From a virus, in IMG/VR virus record IMGVR_UViG_3300046530_000173, positions 1 through 38,967 of that record: 38,967 bases of DNA; one strand, 5' to 3'. Numbering within the stretch: the stretch's first letter is position 1; each line of letters opens with the position of its first letter. Under the pieces are notes generated by a model. That model saw only the letters and a list, made by a program, of their open reading frames with translations, had not been told where the DNA came from and made no database searches. A program made the position numbers and the translations under genes. This document shows, one piece after another, positions 29,467 to 36,738 of the stretch.

Positions 29467-30407
29467 AACACTACCTGCGAGCCTCCAGTCTGCTGTTCAA
29501 TCAGCCGCTGTTGGTGACGCCTGACATGTTGGACCTCGGCGTACGCTGGGCCAACCAGGCAATGAGCTTGAACATCGTCAACATCGGCGCCGTAGCAGGT
29601 GCCGGACTCTGGTCGGATGATGGCCTAGACCGCATCGCCCAGCGCGAGGAGGAACGCCGCACAGCGATCGCGCGCACCGGTATTGAAGTGATCCCAGTCA
29701 GCGGTGTGTTGGTCAGTCGCGGCAGCCACGTCAGCATGTGCGAGACGATGACCAGCTATGAAACGCTGCGGGCTCAGATTCGCAACGCTGTTGCGGATCC
29801 GATGGTCGAACGCATTGTGTTGGATATCGACAGCCCAGGCGGTTCTGCCGTGGGCGCATTCGAGCTGGCGGCCGACATTCGCGCCATGGCGCAGCAGAAG
29901 CCCATCACCGGCATCGTCAACTTCATGGCCTACAGCGGCGGCTACCTGATTGGTGCAGCTTGTAGCGATCTGGTGGTAAGCCAGACCAGTGGCGTCGGTT
30001 CGATCGGTGTCATCGCCAGTCACATGGACCGATCCAAACAAGAGGAAGGGATGGGCGTCAAGGTGACCACCGTGTTTGCCGGCGCTCACAAAAACGACCT
30101 CAGTCCTCACGAACCACTGAGCGATCAGTCGCTGAAGTATCTCAATGACGTGGTGCAGGAAAGTTATCAGCTCTTCGTCAACGCGATTGCCGATTACCGC
30201 GGGCTCTCAGTGCAGCAGGTCATTGCCACTGAGGCGGGACTGTATCGGGGGCAGGCGGGCATCGCAGCGGGCCTCGCCGATCGCATGCAGAGCCCGCAAC
30301 AAGCCGTCGATGACTTATCCAACTCGGTGGCATTGAGCCGAGCCAGCCGGCAGCAAGGCCGCCTTTCGGTCCGTGCAGCTGCACTGGATTTTCAAACCCA
30401 GATCTGA
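29463..30407 (+). CDS. S49-family capsid protease
   Basis: This 314-residue SppA/ClpP-like (S49, lambda protein C type) head-maturation protease has VLDIDSPGGSAVGAFELA (residues 119-136, oxyanion part), the nucleophile Ser in FMAYSGGYLIG (near 156-166) and GVGSIGVIASHMD (near 177-189). Its place between portal and capsid fits cleavage of the capsid N-terminal domain. Confidence 0.9.
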   Translation: MKHYLRASSLLFNQPLLVTPDMLDLGVRWANQAMSLNIVNIGAVAGAGLWSDDGLDRIAQREEERRTAIARTGIEVIPVSGVLVSRGSHVSMCETMTSYETLRAQIRNAVADPMVERIVLDIDSPGGSAVGAFELAADIRAMAQQKPITGIVNFMAYSGGYLIGAACSDLVVSQTSGVGSIGVIASHMDRSKQEEGMGVKVTTVFAGAHKNDLSPHEPLSDQSLKYLNDVVQESYQLFVNAIADYRGLSVQQVIATEAGLYRGQAGIAAGLADRMQSPQQAVDDLSNSVALSRASRQQGRLSVRAAALDFQTQI

Positions 30408-30429
30408 CCGCGTTCGCGGCAGTCGTCGA

Positions 30430-30452
30430 AGCCCGCCTTGTGCGGGTTTTTT
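30430..30452 (+). terminator. terminator between protease and capsid genes
   Basis: CCCGC-CTTGT-GCGGG is followed by six T residues, 18 bases before the capsid ATG. It may set the protease-to-capsid transcript ratio. Confidence 0.8.
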
Positions 30453-30469
30453 AATGCCCAGGAGGCACC

Positions 30470-31789
30470 ATGTCCCTTGTACTTCAATTGCGTAGCGAAC
30501 GCGCCAAGCTCAATGAGTCGATTCAGGCTCTGGCCAAGCTTGAGTCCGGTGGGGAAACCCTGTCGGCTGAGCAGTTGGCTCAATTCACCAGCCTGGAGGC
30601 TCAGTTCAATGTGCTGACTGACAAAATCAGTCGGGCGGAACAGGCTGAGCGAATGGCGGCAGCCAGTGCGGTACCGGTCAGTGAGTCGGCGCAAGGCCGC
30701 ACCGGTCCACCACTAGGTTACATTTCGGGGTCAGGTCCAGCCGATGCACCAGGTGTACGCATGGCCCAGATGGTCCGTTTGCTTGCCGCCGCGGGAGGGA
30801 ATCAGCACCAGGCTGCTCAAATGGCAGAACAGGGCGGCTACTCCACGGACGTTGCCATGGCGCTGAGCACCGTGACACCGGGTGCCGGTGGTGTGCTAGT
30901 TCCTCAAAACTTTGCCACCGAAATTATCGAGGCGCTTCGCCCGATGTCGGTAGTGCGCAAGATGGGCACCCGGAGTCTGCCGTTGAATAACGGCAACCTG
31001 ACCATGCCCCGTATCACTGGCAACACCATCGTGACCTATATCGGTACCGAAACCGATATCCCGATCACTGGCATGACGTTCGCTGATACGAAGCTTTCCG
31101 CGAAAAAAGCGGCAGCGATTGTGCCTATCTCCAATGACCTGATTGCCAATGCCGGTATCAGTCCTCGCATTGACGACATTGTTGTGAACGATCTGGCAGT
31201 GTCGATGGGGCTTTCTGAAGACCTGCACTTCATCCGCGCCGATGGCACCGGCACGCTGCCCAAGGGCATGCGCTATTGGGCGCAAGCGTTCAACGTGCTG
31301 CCTGCTCCGGACGTTGCTACCATCACCCTGGAGAAAATCGACCTGTTCTGCGGCGGCATGATGCTTCGCATCGAAACGGCCAACGTAATGATGAAGGACT
31401 GCGGTTGGTTGATGCATCCACGCGTGTTCCGCTGGTTGCAATCGCTGCGTGATGGCAACGGCAACAAAGCCTACCCGGAAATTGAACAGGGTCTGTTCAA
31501 GGGCTACCCGGTAGGTCTGAGCAACCAGATCCCGGTCAACCTCGGCGCCGGCGGTAACGAGACCGAATTCTACTTCGTCAACTTCGCCGACATGATGATC
31601 GGCGAAGACATGGACCTGACGATCTCGTTCAGCAACGAGGCCTCGTATAAGGATTCCGAGGGCAACATGGTCAGCGCTTTCCAGCGTGACCAGACACTGG
31701 TCAAGGTAATTGCCAAGCACGACTTCGGGCCACGCCACGTGGAGTGCATCGTGGTCGCCGTCGCCGTGAAGTGGGGCGCTGGCATGTAA
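30470..31789 (+). CDS. major capsid protein, HK97 fold
   Basis: This 439-residue protein starts behind AGGAGG. Residues 1-65 form a coiled-coil delta/scaffold domain, and about 40 linker residues follow. The capsid proper has GGVLVPQNFATEIIEALRP (near residues 140-158), the typical GTG.PKGMRYWA loop (near 261-272) and TVSFSNEASY-like FSNEASYKDS near the end. The upstream S49 protease probably removes the N-terminal domain. Confidence 0.93.
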   Translation: MSLVLQLRSERAKLNESIQALAKLESGGETLSAEQLAQFTSLEAQFNVLTDKISRAEQAERMAAASAVPVSESAQGRTGPPLGYISGSGPADAPGVRMAQMVRLLAAAGGNQHQAAQMAEQGGYSTDVAMALSTVTPGAGGVLVPQNFATEIIEALRPMSVVRKMGTRSLPLNNGNLTMPRITGNTIVTYIGTETDIPITGMTFADTKLSAKKAAAIVPISNDLIANAGISPRIDDIVVNDLAVSMGLSEDLHFIRADGTGTLPKGMRYWAQAFNVLPAPDVATITLEKIDLFCGGMMLRIETANVMMKDCGWLMHPRVFRWLQSLRDGNGNKAYPEIEQGLFKGYPVGLSNQIPVNLGAGGNETEFYFVNFADMMIGEDMDLTISFSNEASYKDSEGNMVSAFQRDQTLVKVIAKHDFGPRHVECIVVAVAVKWGAGM

Positions 31790-31796
31790 CCCTTTT

Positions 31797-31817
31797 GCCC
31801 CGCTTCGGCGGGGCTTT
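31797..31817 (+). terminator. terminator after capsid gene
   Basis: GCCCCGC-TTCG-GCGGGGC followed by TTT ends the capsid message 20 bases before the next ATG. The T run is short, so it is probably partial. Confidence 0.75.
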
Positions 31818-31837
31818 GCATATCTGAGGTCGAAGCG

Positions 31838-32125
31838 ATGAGCGATAAAGTTGTGGTGCGTTTTCTGAAGGCCTGGCGTGGTTACTCGGCAGACGAGTTG
31901 GCTGGGTTTGACGAAGAAGTTGTTGAAGGCCTGAAAGCCAAGGGCTTCGCTGAAGTCTACGAAAAGCCAAAAGGCGGTAAGGCTGCAACGACGAAAACCA
32001 GTAGTGCGAAGACCTCTGATGAGTCGGGCGCGGCCAGCGTTACCGCCGAGCCGCCAGGCGCAACCTCAAATCGTGCTGATGGCGGCGAAGGCAATACGGG
32101 CACCGATGACGACGCGAAGCCTTAA
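31838..32125 (+). CDS. small head-region protein
   Basis: This 95-residue protein has a folded N-terminal part (VVVRFLKAWRGYSADELAGF, residues 5-24, then EEVVEGLKAKGFAEVYE) and a disordered Lys/Thr/Ser/Ala tail. Similar short proteins follow the capsid gene in many HK97-type phages. The function is not established. Confidence 0.7.
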   Translation: MSDKVVVRFLKAWRGYSADELAGFDEEVVEGLKAKGFAEVYEKPKGGKAATTKTSSAKTSDESGAASVTAEPPGATSNRADGGEGNTGTDDDAKP

Positions 32126-32128
32126 GCC

Positions 32129-32680
32129 ATGGCCCGTCGAATCGAGTACTTCGGCGACCCGGTCCTGACACTGGAGCAGGTGGCTTTCCAGTGTCGGGTT
32201 GAGCCCGAAGACATGGAGCCGGCGCTGATCGAGCAGATCATCATCCCCGGCGTGACCACCCAGTGCGAGTCGAAAACTGGTGCTTCGATTCGTGGTGCCG
32301 TTTACGAAGAGGAATGGCCGGCCAATCGGCCCAGCGGGCATGCCCTGGACATAGGGCAGGCCAATGAGGTTGTCTCGGTAATGTCGCAGCAGCCAGACGG
32401 AACGTGGGTCGAACAGGCCGGCCCGTTTGAGCTGCGGCAGGACCAGCGGGAAAGCTTTCTGTTCTTCCCTGCATCTCGCCCTGGTGTTCGGCTTCGGATT
32501 CGCTATAAAGCCGCGCTCGATCTTGACCTTCACCCAGGTGTGCGTAACTGGTTGTTGATGGCGGCGGCGACGATCTACCGGCATCCGGAAATGTTCCTGG
32601 TGGGCCAGACGTTGGTTGAGCTGCCATCAGCGTTCCTTGATCACCTGGTGGCTGAAATCACCGTTCCGCCGAGGTTCTGA
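32129..32680 (+). CDS. head-tail connector, gp6-like
   Basis: This 183-residue protein shows the HK97 gp6 / DNA-packaging adaptor layout. It has LTLEQVAFQCRVEPEDMEPALIEQ (helical, near residues 13-36), a central beta insertion, and C-terminal VRNWLLMAAATIYRHPE (near 137-153), the conserved final helix. The ring would sit beneath the portal. Confidence 0.82.
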   Translation: MARRIEYFGDPVLTLEQVAFQCRVEPEDMEPALIEQIIIPGVTTQCESKTGASIRGAVYEEEWPANRPSGHALDIGQANEVVSVMSQQPDGTWVEQAGPFELRQDQRESFLFFPASRPGVRLRIRYKAALDLDLHPGVRNWLLMAAATIYRHPEMFLVGQTLVELPSAFLDHLVAEITVPPRF

Positions 32681-32682
32681 AT

Positions 32683-33045
32683 ATGGCCATGCGCGAGCCG
32701 AGTGCTGGTGAGTTGGACCGGCGCATTACATTGCGATTGAGGACGGACTTTCCGGCTCTGGATCAGGGACTTGATTCGTTGTTCACCGATCAGAAAAAGC
32801 GATGGGCAAAGATTGAACCGGTCGGTACCGCTGTTTACGCGAACGGTGTTCAGACCGATATGAAGATCACCCATCGGGTGACTTTTTACTATCTGAAGGG
32901 CATGAGCGAGTCGCATGAAGTGGTGCACGGTGCCGCGATTTATCGAGTGCGCAGAGTCGCGGACATGAACGGCAAGCGTCGGTTTACGCTGCTTGAGGTC
33001 GAAGAGCTAGGGGCTGAGCAAGCCGGGGGAGGGATCTATGGCTAA
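32683..33045 (+). CDS. head-tail adaptor / head closure protein
   Basis: This 120-residue protein is of the phage head-tail joining family: SAGELDRRITLR at the start, then KRWAKIEPVGTAVYANG, HRVTFYYLKG and RRVADMNGKRRFTLLEVEEL. It closes the portal after packaging. It overlaps the next gene by 8 bases. Confidence 0.85.
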   Translation: MAMREPSAGELDRRITLRLRTDFPALDQGLDSLFTDQKKRWAKIEPVGTAVYANGVQTDMKITHRVTFYYLKGMSESHEVVHGAAIYRVRRVADMNGKRRFTLLEVEELGAEQAGGGIYG

Positions 33046-33559
33046 CTCTGCTTCGGTCGACAGCTACTTGCATATCGAGGGCTTCGACAACTTTGGTAGG
33101 GATGTCTTCGATAAGCGAAAAATTCGTGCAGGCATGCGCAAGGCGGGATTACTGGTTGCCCAACACGCTCAAATGAATCTGGTGTTGGGCAAAGGCCAAG
33201 ACGGCTACCCGGAAAACCGGACCGGCGAAACAGTCAACTCCATCAAGTTCAAGGTGTCCAGGTCAGGGTTTCTGGTCAGGATTTCCCCGACCCTAACCCC
33301 TGGGATGGGGGAGTTCTACCCGGCCTATCTGCACTACGGTGTGAAGCAAGGTCGTCGGCCTGGGAAGCTTGCGCCCGGTAAAGGCAAAGGGCGCAAGAAC
33401 AGGCGCGCAGCTGGAGCCCGTGCCCGGCTCGTCGCTGAGAGAGCGGCTGGTGAATGGCGAATCACACCACGCGACAACTACATGGCCGACGCCCTGCAGG
33501 ATTCGGCATCGCAAGTTCACTCGATTCTTTCTACTGCGTTCGCCGCGGCCCTGCGTTGA
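33038..33559 (+). CDS. HK97 gp10-like tail completion protein
   Basis: This 173-residue protein of the HK97 gp10 type has VAQHAQMNLVLGKGQDGYPENRTG near residues 44-67, typical of the family, and a C-terminal ending in a helix (YMADALQDSASQVHSILSTAF). A basic, repetitive segment near residue 110-125 (RRPGKLAPGKGKGRKNRRA) is unusual. It bridges head and tail. Confidence 0.8.
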   Translation: MANSASVDSYLHIEGFDNFGRDVFDKRKIRAGMRKAGLLVAQHAQMNLVLGKGQDGYPENRTGETVNSIKFKVSRSGFLVRISPTLTPGMGEFYPAYLHYGVKQGRRPGKLAPGKGKGRKNRRAAGARARLVAERAAGEWRITPRDNYMADALQDSASQVHSILSTAFAAALR

Positions 33560-33583
33560 TCGCTGACCTCTCCGGACACCCCT

Positions 33584-34192
33584 ATGAAACTGAACCCCAT
33601 AGTTGCTCACCTGCGAGTGACGTGCCCTTCGTTTTCCGGCCGAGTTTCCGGCGGCATCGACTGGGATGCAGTAGTCGAAAGTGCACACTTGGCTCTGCCT
33701 GCTGCTTATGTGATTGCAACTGCCGATGCTGCGAGCCCGAGCAAAGCTCAAAACATGGTGATCCAGAACATCACGGATCAGTTCAATGTGGTGATTGTTC
33801 TGGACACCTCTGACGAGCGTGGGCAAGCGGACAATGACATTTTGCACCAGCTGCGCGCCGAGCTCTGGCGGGCTTTAGTCGGCTGGACACCGTCCCCTGA
33901 ATACGACCCCATTGAATATGGCAAGGGCGCGCTCCTGCATATCAGCCGTGCCAGGGTGGTTTACCAATACACATTCTTTTCCGAGTTCCAGCTAGGTCGC
34001 AATCGCGCCAGTGAGCCTGCCGAAACCTGGCAAGAGTTCGAACTCGATGGTCTGCCCGGTTTCAACGGTCTCGATTTCAACGTGGACTTCATCGACCCGG
34101 CTGACCCCAACCTGCAGCGTCCTGGCCCCGATGGTCGAGTCGAGGCGACTTTCTCCGTTGAACTCCCGCAACCCACTGAGGACTCTCCATGA
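33584..34192 (+). CDS. tail terminator-like protein
   Basis: This 202-residue protein is in the tail-terminator position. The N-terminal MKLNPIVAHLRVTCPSF and the LHQLRAELWRALVGWTPSPEY segment (near residues 87-107) resemble tail terminator (gpU/gp37-type) proteins. The C-terminal third is an acidic, Pro-rich extension. The last base pairs overlap the DUF2635 gene (ATGA). This is the boundary between HK97-like and Mu-like modules. Confidence 0.7.
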   Translation: MKLNPIVAHLRVTCPSFSGRVSGGIDWDAVVESAHLALPAAYVIATADAASPSKAQNMVIQNITDQFNVVIVLDTSDERGQADNDILHQLRAELWRALVGWTPSPEYDPIEYGKGALLHISRARVVYQYTFFSEFQLGRNRASEPAETWQEFELDGLPGFNGLDFNVDFIDPADPNLQRPGPDGRVEATFSVELPQPTEDSP

Positions 34193-34398
34193 GCCGCATG
34201 ACTGTGTACCCGGCCGAGGGCCGGGTGGTGCCCGACCCTGAAGCCGGCGGCAACTTGCCCCCCGAGGGCCGTGAGGTCCCGCGTGACACCTATTGGCTGC
34301 GCCGCCTGCAAGATCAGGACGTCACCACCGACGCGCCGAAAAAGGCTAAGGCCACCCCGAAAACCCCGGCGTTGGCCGAACCAGGGAGCATTGAATAA
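34189..34398 (+). CDS. DUF2635 protein, Mu gp38-like
   Basis: This 69-residue protein has YPAEGRVVPDPEAGGNLPPE, then GREVPRDTYWLRRLQDQDV, the DUF2635 / Mu gp38 signature. Its gene precedes the sheath in Mu-like tails. The role is unknown. The TAA overlaps the sheath ATG by 1 base. Confidence 0.88.
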   Translation: MSRMTVYPAEGRVVPDPEAGGNLPPEGREVPRDTYWLRRLQDQDVTTDAPKKAKATPKTPALAEPGSIE

Positions 34399-35882
34399 TG
34401 GCGGTCAGTTTTAACACCATCCCCAGCGATCTGCGCGTGCCGCTGTTCTACGCCGAGGTCGACAATTCGCAGGCCAACAGCGGCGGATCGAGCATGCCGC
34501 GGCTGATCGTGGCGCAGGTCAACGACGATGCCACCGCGGCGGAAATTGGCCACCTGACCCTGGTGTCGAGCCTGGGCCTGGCCAAAAGTATCGGCGGTGC
34601 GGGCTCGATGCTCGCGCAGATGTACGACACCTGGCGCCGCAACGATCCGGCCGGCGAGGTTTGGTGCCTGCCGATCAAAGCCACCGGCACCAAGGCGGAG
34701 GGCAGCGTGACGATCACCGGCACGGCCACCGCCGGCGGCGAGCTGAACCTGTACATCGGTGGCAGCCGGGTGCGCGCGACCGTGGCTAAGGGTGCCACCC
34801 CGACGGCTGCTGCCGCGGCGTTGGCGGCAGCGGTGAATGCCGCCGGGCTGGCGGTGACGGCGCTGGCGGAGGTCGGCGTGGTGACGCTGACCTGCAAGTG
34901 GTCAGGCCTGAGCGGTAACGACCTGGCACTGCAGCTCAATCGCCTGGGCCGCAACAACGGCGAAACCACGCCGGACGGCCTGACCGCGGTGGTGGCGCCG
35001 ATGACCGGTGGTGTGGGTACGCCTGACGTCGCGCTGGCCTTGGCCAACCTCGGCGATGAGCCGTTCGAGTTCATCTGTGCACCGTGGGCCGATGCCACCT
35101 CGCTGGACGCCTGGAAAGCCTTCATGGACGATTCCAGCGGGCGCTGGAGCTGGGCCAAGCAGCTTTATGGGCATGTCTACACCGCCCAGCGCGGCACCCT
35201 CGGTGAATTGGTCGCCTTGAGTGCCGCGCGTAACGATCAGCACGCGACGATTCACGGCTTTGAGACGGGCTGTCCCGATCCGGTGTGGAACGTGGCGGCG
35301 GCCTATGCGGCGCGCACCGCGGTGTTCATCTCGGCGGACCCGGCGCGGCCGACGCAAACCGGCGAACTGGCGGGCATCACCCCGGCACCGGCCGGCGCGC
35401 GCTTCACCTTGACCGAACGCCAGTCGTTGTTGAACCGCGGCATTGCCACGGCCTACTTCGGCGGCGGTGCGCAGCGCATCGAGCGGGCGATCACCAGCTA
35501 CCAGTTCAACGCCTTCGGCCAGGCCGATGATTCCTACCTGGACAGCGAGACGCTGCACCAGTCGGCGTATGTCATCGGTTACCTGAAGTCGCGGGTCACC
35601 AGCAAATACGGCCGGCACAAGCTGGCCAATGACGGCACGCGCTTCGGCGCTGGCCAGGCCATCGTCACGCCGAACGTGATTCGCGCGGAAATGATCTCCG
35701 GCTACTACGCCCTGGAGCAGCTGGGCATCGTGGAAAACGCCGAGGCCTTCGCGGCCAACCTGATCGTGGAACGCTCGGCCACCAACCCGAACCGGCTCAA
35801 CGTGTTGTATCCGCCAGACCTGGTCAATCAGCTGCGGATTTTCGCCCTGCAATACCAGTTCCGCCTGCAGTACGCGGTCTGA
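34398..35882 (+). CDS. tail sheath protein, Mu L-like
   Basis: This 494-residue contractile sheath protein has SFNTIPSDLRVPLFYAEVDNS at the start (Mu gpL family), the central insertion domain near residues 95-200 (ITGTATAGGELNLYIGG) and the conserved C-terminal half (QAIVTPNVIRAEMISGYYALE near 416-436). It defines the phage as a myovirus. Confidence 0.93.
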   Translation: MAVSFNTIPSDLRVPLFYAEVDNSQANSGGSSMPRLIVAQVNDDATAAEIGHLTLVSSLGLAKSIGGAGSMLAQMYDTWRRNDPAGEVWCLPIKATGTKAEGSVTITGTATAGGELNLYIGGSRVRATVAKGATPTAAAAALAAAVNAAGLAVTALAEVGVVTLTCKWSGLSGNDLALQLNRLGRNNGETTPDGLTAVVAPMTGGVGTPDVALALANLGDEPFEFICAPWADATSLDAWKAFMDDSSGRWSWAKQLYGHVYTAQRGTLGELVALSAARNDQHATIHGFETGCPDPVWNVAAAYAARTAVFISADPARPTQTGELAGITPAPAGARFTLTERQSLLNRGIATAYFGGGAQRIERAITSYQFNAFGQADDSYLDSETLHQSAYVIGYLKSRVTSKYGRHKLANDGTRFGAGQAIVTPNVIRAEMISGYYALEQLGIVENAEAFAANLIVERSATNPNRLNVLYPPDLVNQLRIFALQYQFRLQYAV

Positions 35883-35898
35883 TCCAACCAACCTGTAT

Positions 35899-35922
35899 AG
35901 CCCGCCGCGTGCGGGCTTTTTT
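35899..35922 (+). terminator. terminator between sheath and tube genes
   Basis: AGCCCGC-CGCGT-GCGGGCT is followed by T residues, 15 bases before the tube ATG. It may trim upstream transcripts while the tube is made from shorter ones. Confidence 0.8.
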
Positions 35923-35936
35923 GTAGGAGAGCGGCC

Positions 35937-36284
35937 ATGGGCCAGAAAGTTGCGGGCACCGTTTACATCAAAGCAAACGGGGTTCAGTTCACCGTCACCG
36001 GCGGCGTGGAAGTGCCGCTGAGTGACAAAAAACGCGAGTCGATTGCGCTGGGCTATTTCAAGGAAGAAGACCTGGTGCCGTTCGTGAAGGCCACCATCGT
36101 CGACTCCCCGGACCTGCCGATCAAAGAAATCATGGCCGACACCGATGCGACGATCACCGTCGAGTTCAAGAACGACCGTGTCTACGTGTTGTCGGGCGCC
36201 TACGTGGTCGACGAGCCGACCGCCAAGGGCGACGACGGCACCATCGACATTCAATGGGACGGCACCAAAGGAGGTTTCCAATGA
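35937..36284 (+). CDS. tail tube protein, Mu M-like
   Basis: This 115-residue protein is of the Mu gpM tube family: AGTVYIKANGVQFTVTGGVEV at the start, PDLPIKEIMADTDATITVEF in the middle and the C-terminal VYVLSGAYVVDEP strand. It stacks in rings inside the sheath. RBS AGGAG. The end overlaps the chaperone gene (ATGA). Confidence 0.92.
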   Translation: MGQKVAGTVYIKANGVQFTVTGGVEVPLSDKKRESIALGYFKEEDLVPFVKATIVDSPDLPIKEIMADTDATITVEFKNDRVYVLSGAYVVDEPTAKGDDGTIDIQWDGTKGGFQ

Positions 36285-36607
36285 GCCAAGTGGAAGAAGG
36301 TCAAGTCAAGGAAGCCAAGCCCTACAAACTGGCCACGCCGATTCAGGCGCATGACCAGGAAGTGCTGGAGATCACCCTGCGCCGCCCGACGGTGGCCGAG
36401 GTCCGTGCGATTAAGGCGCTGCCGTACAAGTTCGACAAACACGAGGACGTCACCCTCGACATGGAGGCAGCGGCCAAATACATCGCGGTGTGTGCCGGTA
36501 TTCCATCGTCGTCGGTGAACCAGCTGGACCTGTTCGACTTGAACAACCTGGGCTGGGCCGTGTCGGGTTTTTTCATGACTGCGGCATCGGCGAAGTCGAA
36601 GGCCTGA
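36281..36607 (+). CDS. tail assembly chaperone, short form (Mu gp41-like)
   Basis: This 108-residue protein corresponds to Mu gp41/P2 E: YKLATPIQAHDQEVLEITLRRPTVAEVRAI (helical-beta). It should bind the tape measure during tail assembly. It starts at ATG 36281, although the frame is open back to 36254. A frameshift near its end gives the long form. Confidence 0.85.
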   Translation: MSQVEEGQVKEAKPYKLATPIQAHDQEVLEITLRRPTVAEVRAIKALPYKFDKHEDVTLDMEAAAKYIAVCAGIPSSSVNQLDLFDLNNLGWAVSGFFMTAASAKSKA

Positions 36608-36735
36608 TTGCCGTGGCCTATGACCTGGCTTTCTTCTGGAAAGTTGGTCCCGAACAGATGATGGCACTGCCGCTGGATACGTTCGCCGAGTCGCTGGCGC
36701 ACGCCCAGCGCATCAATCAAATCCCGCAGGGGTAG
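36281..36735 (+). CDS. tail assembly chaperone, long form by -1 frameshift
   Basis: If ribosomes slip back one base at 36565-36574, the short protein is extended in the -1 frame to a 151-residue product. The added residues read HDCGIGEVEGLIAVAYDLAF and continue to the TAG at 36733-36735. The extension (AVAYDLAFFWKVGPEQMMALPLDTFAE) is the typical second tail chaperone sequence (P2 E', Mu gp41'). It has no start codon with RBS of its own, which supports production by frameshift. Confidence 0.8.
36565..36574 (+). other. slippery site for -1 frameshift
   Basis: GGGTTTTTTC is read as tcG-GGT-TTT-TTC in the chaperone frame. It holds two correctly phased X-XXY-YYZ heptamers, G GGT TTT and T TTT TTC, both allowing -1 tandem slippage. 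It lies 33 bases before the short-form stop. Confidence 0.8.
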
Positions 36736-36738
36736 GGT

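Noticed and set aside
34902-36281. 459-residue minus-strand frame under the sheath and tube genes
   Set aside because: Mirror of GC-rich codons; it crosses two well-identified genes and a terminator.
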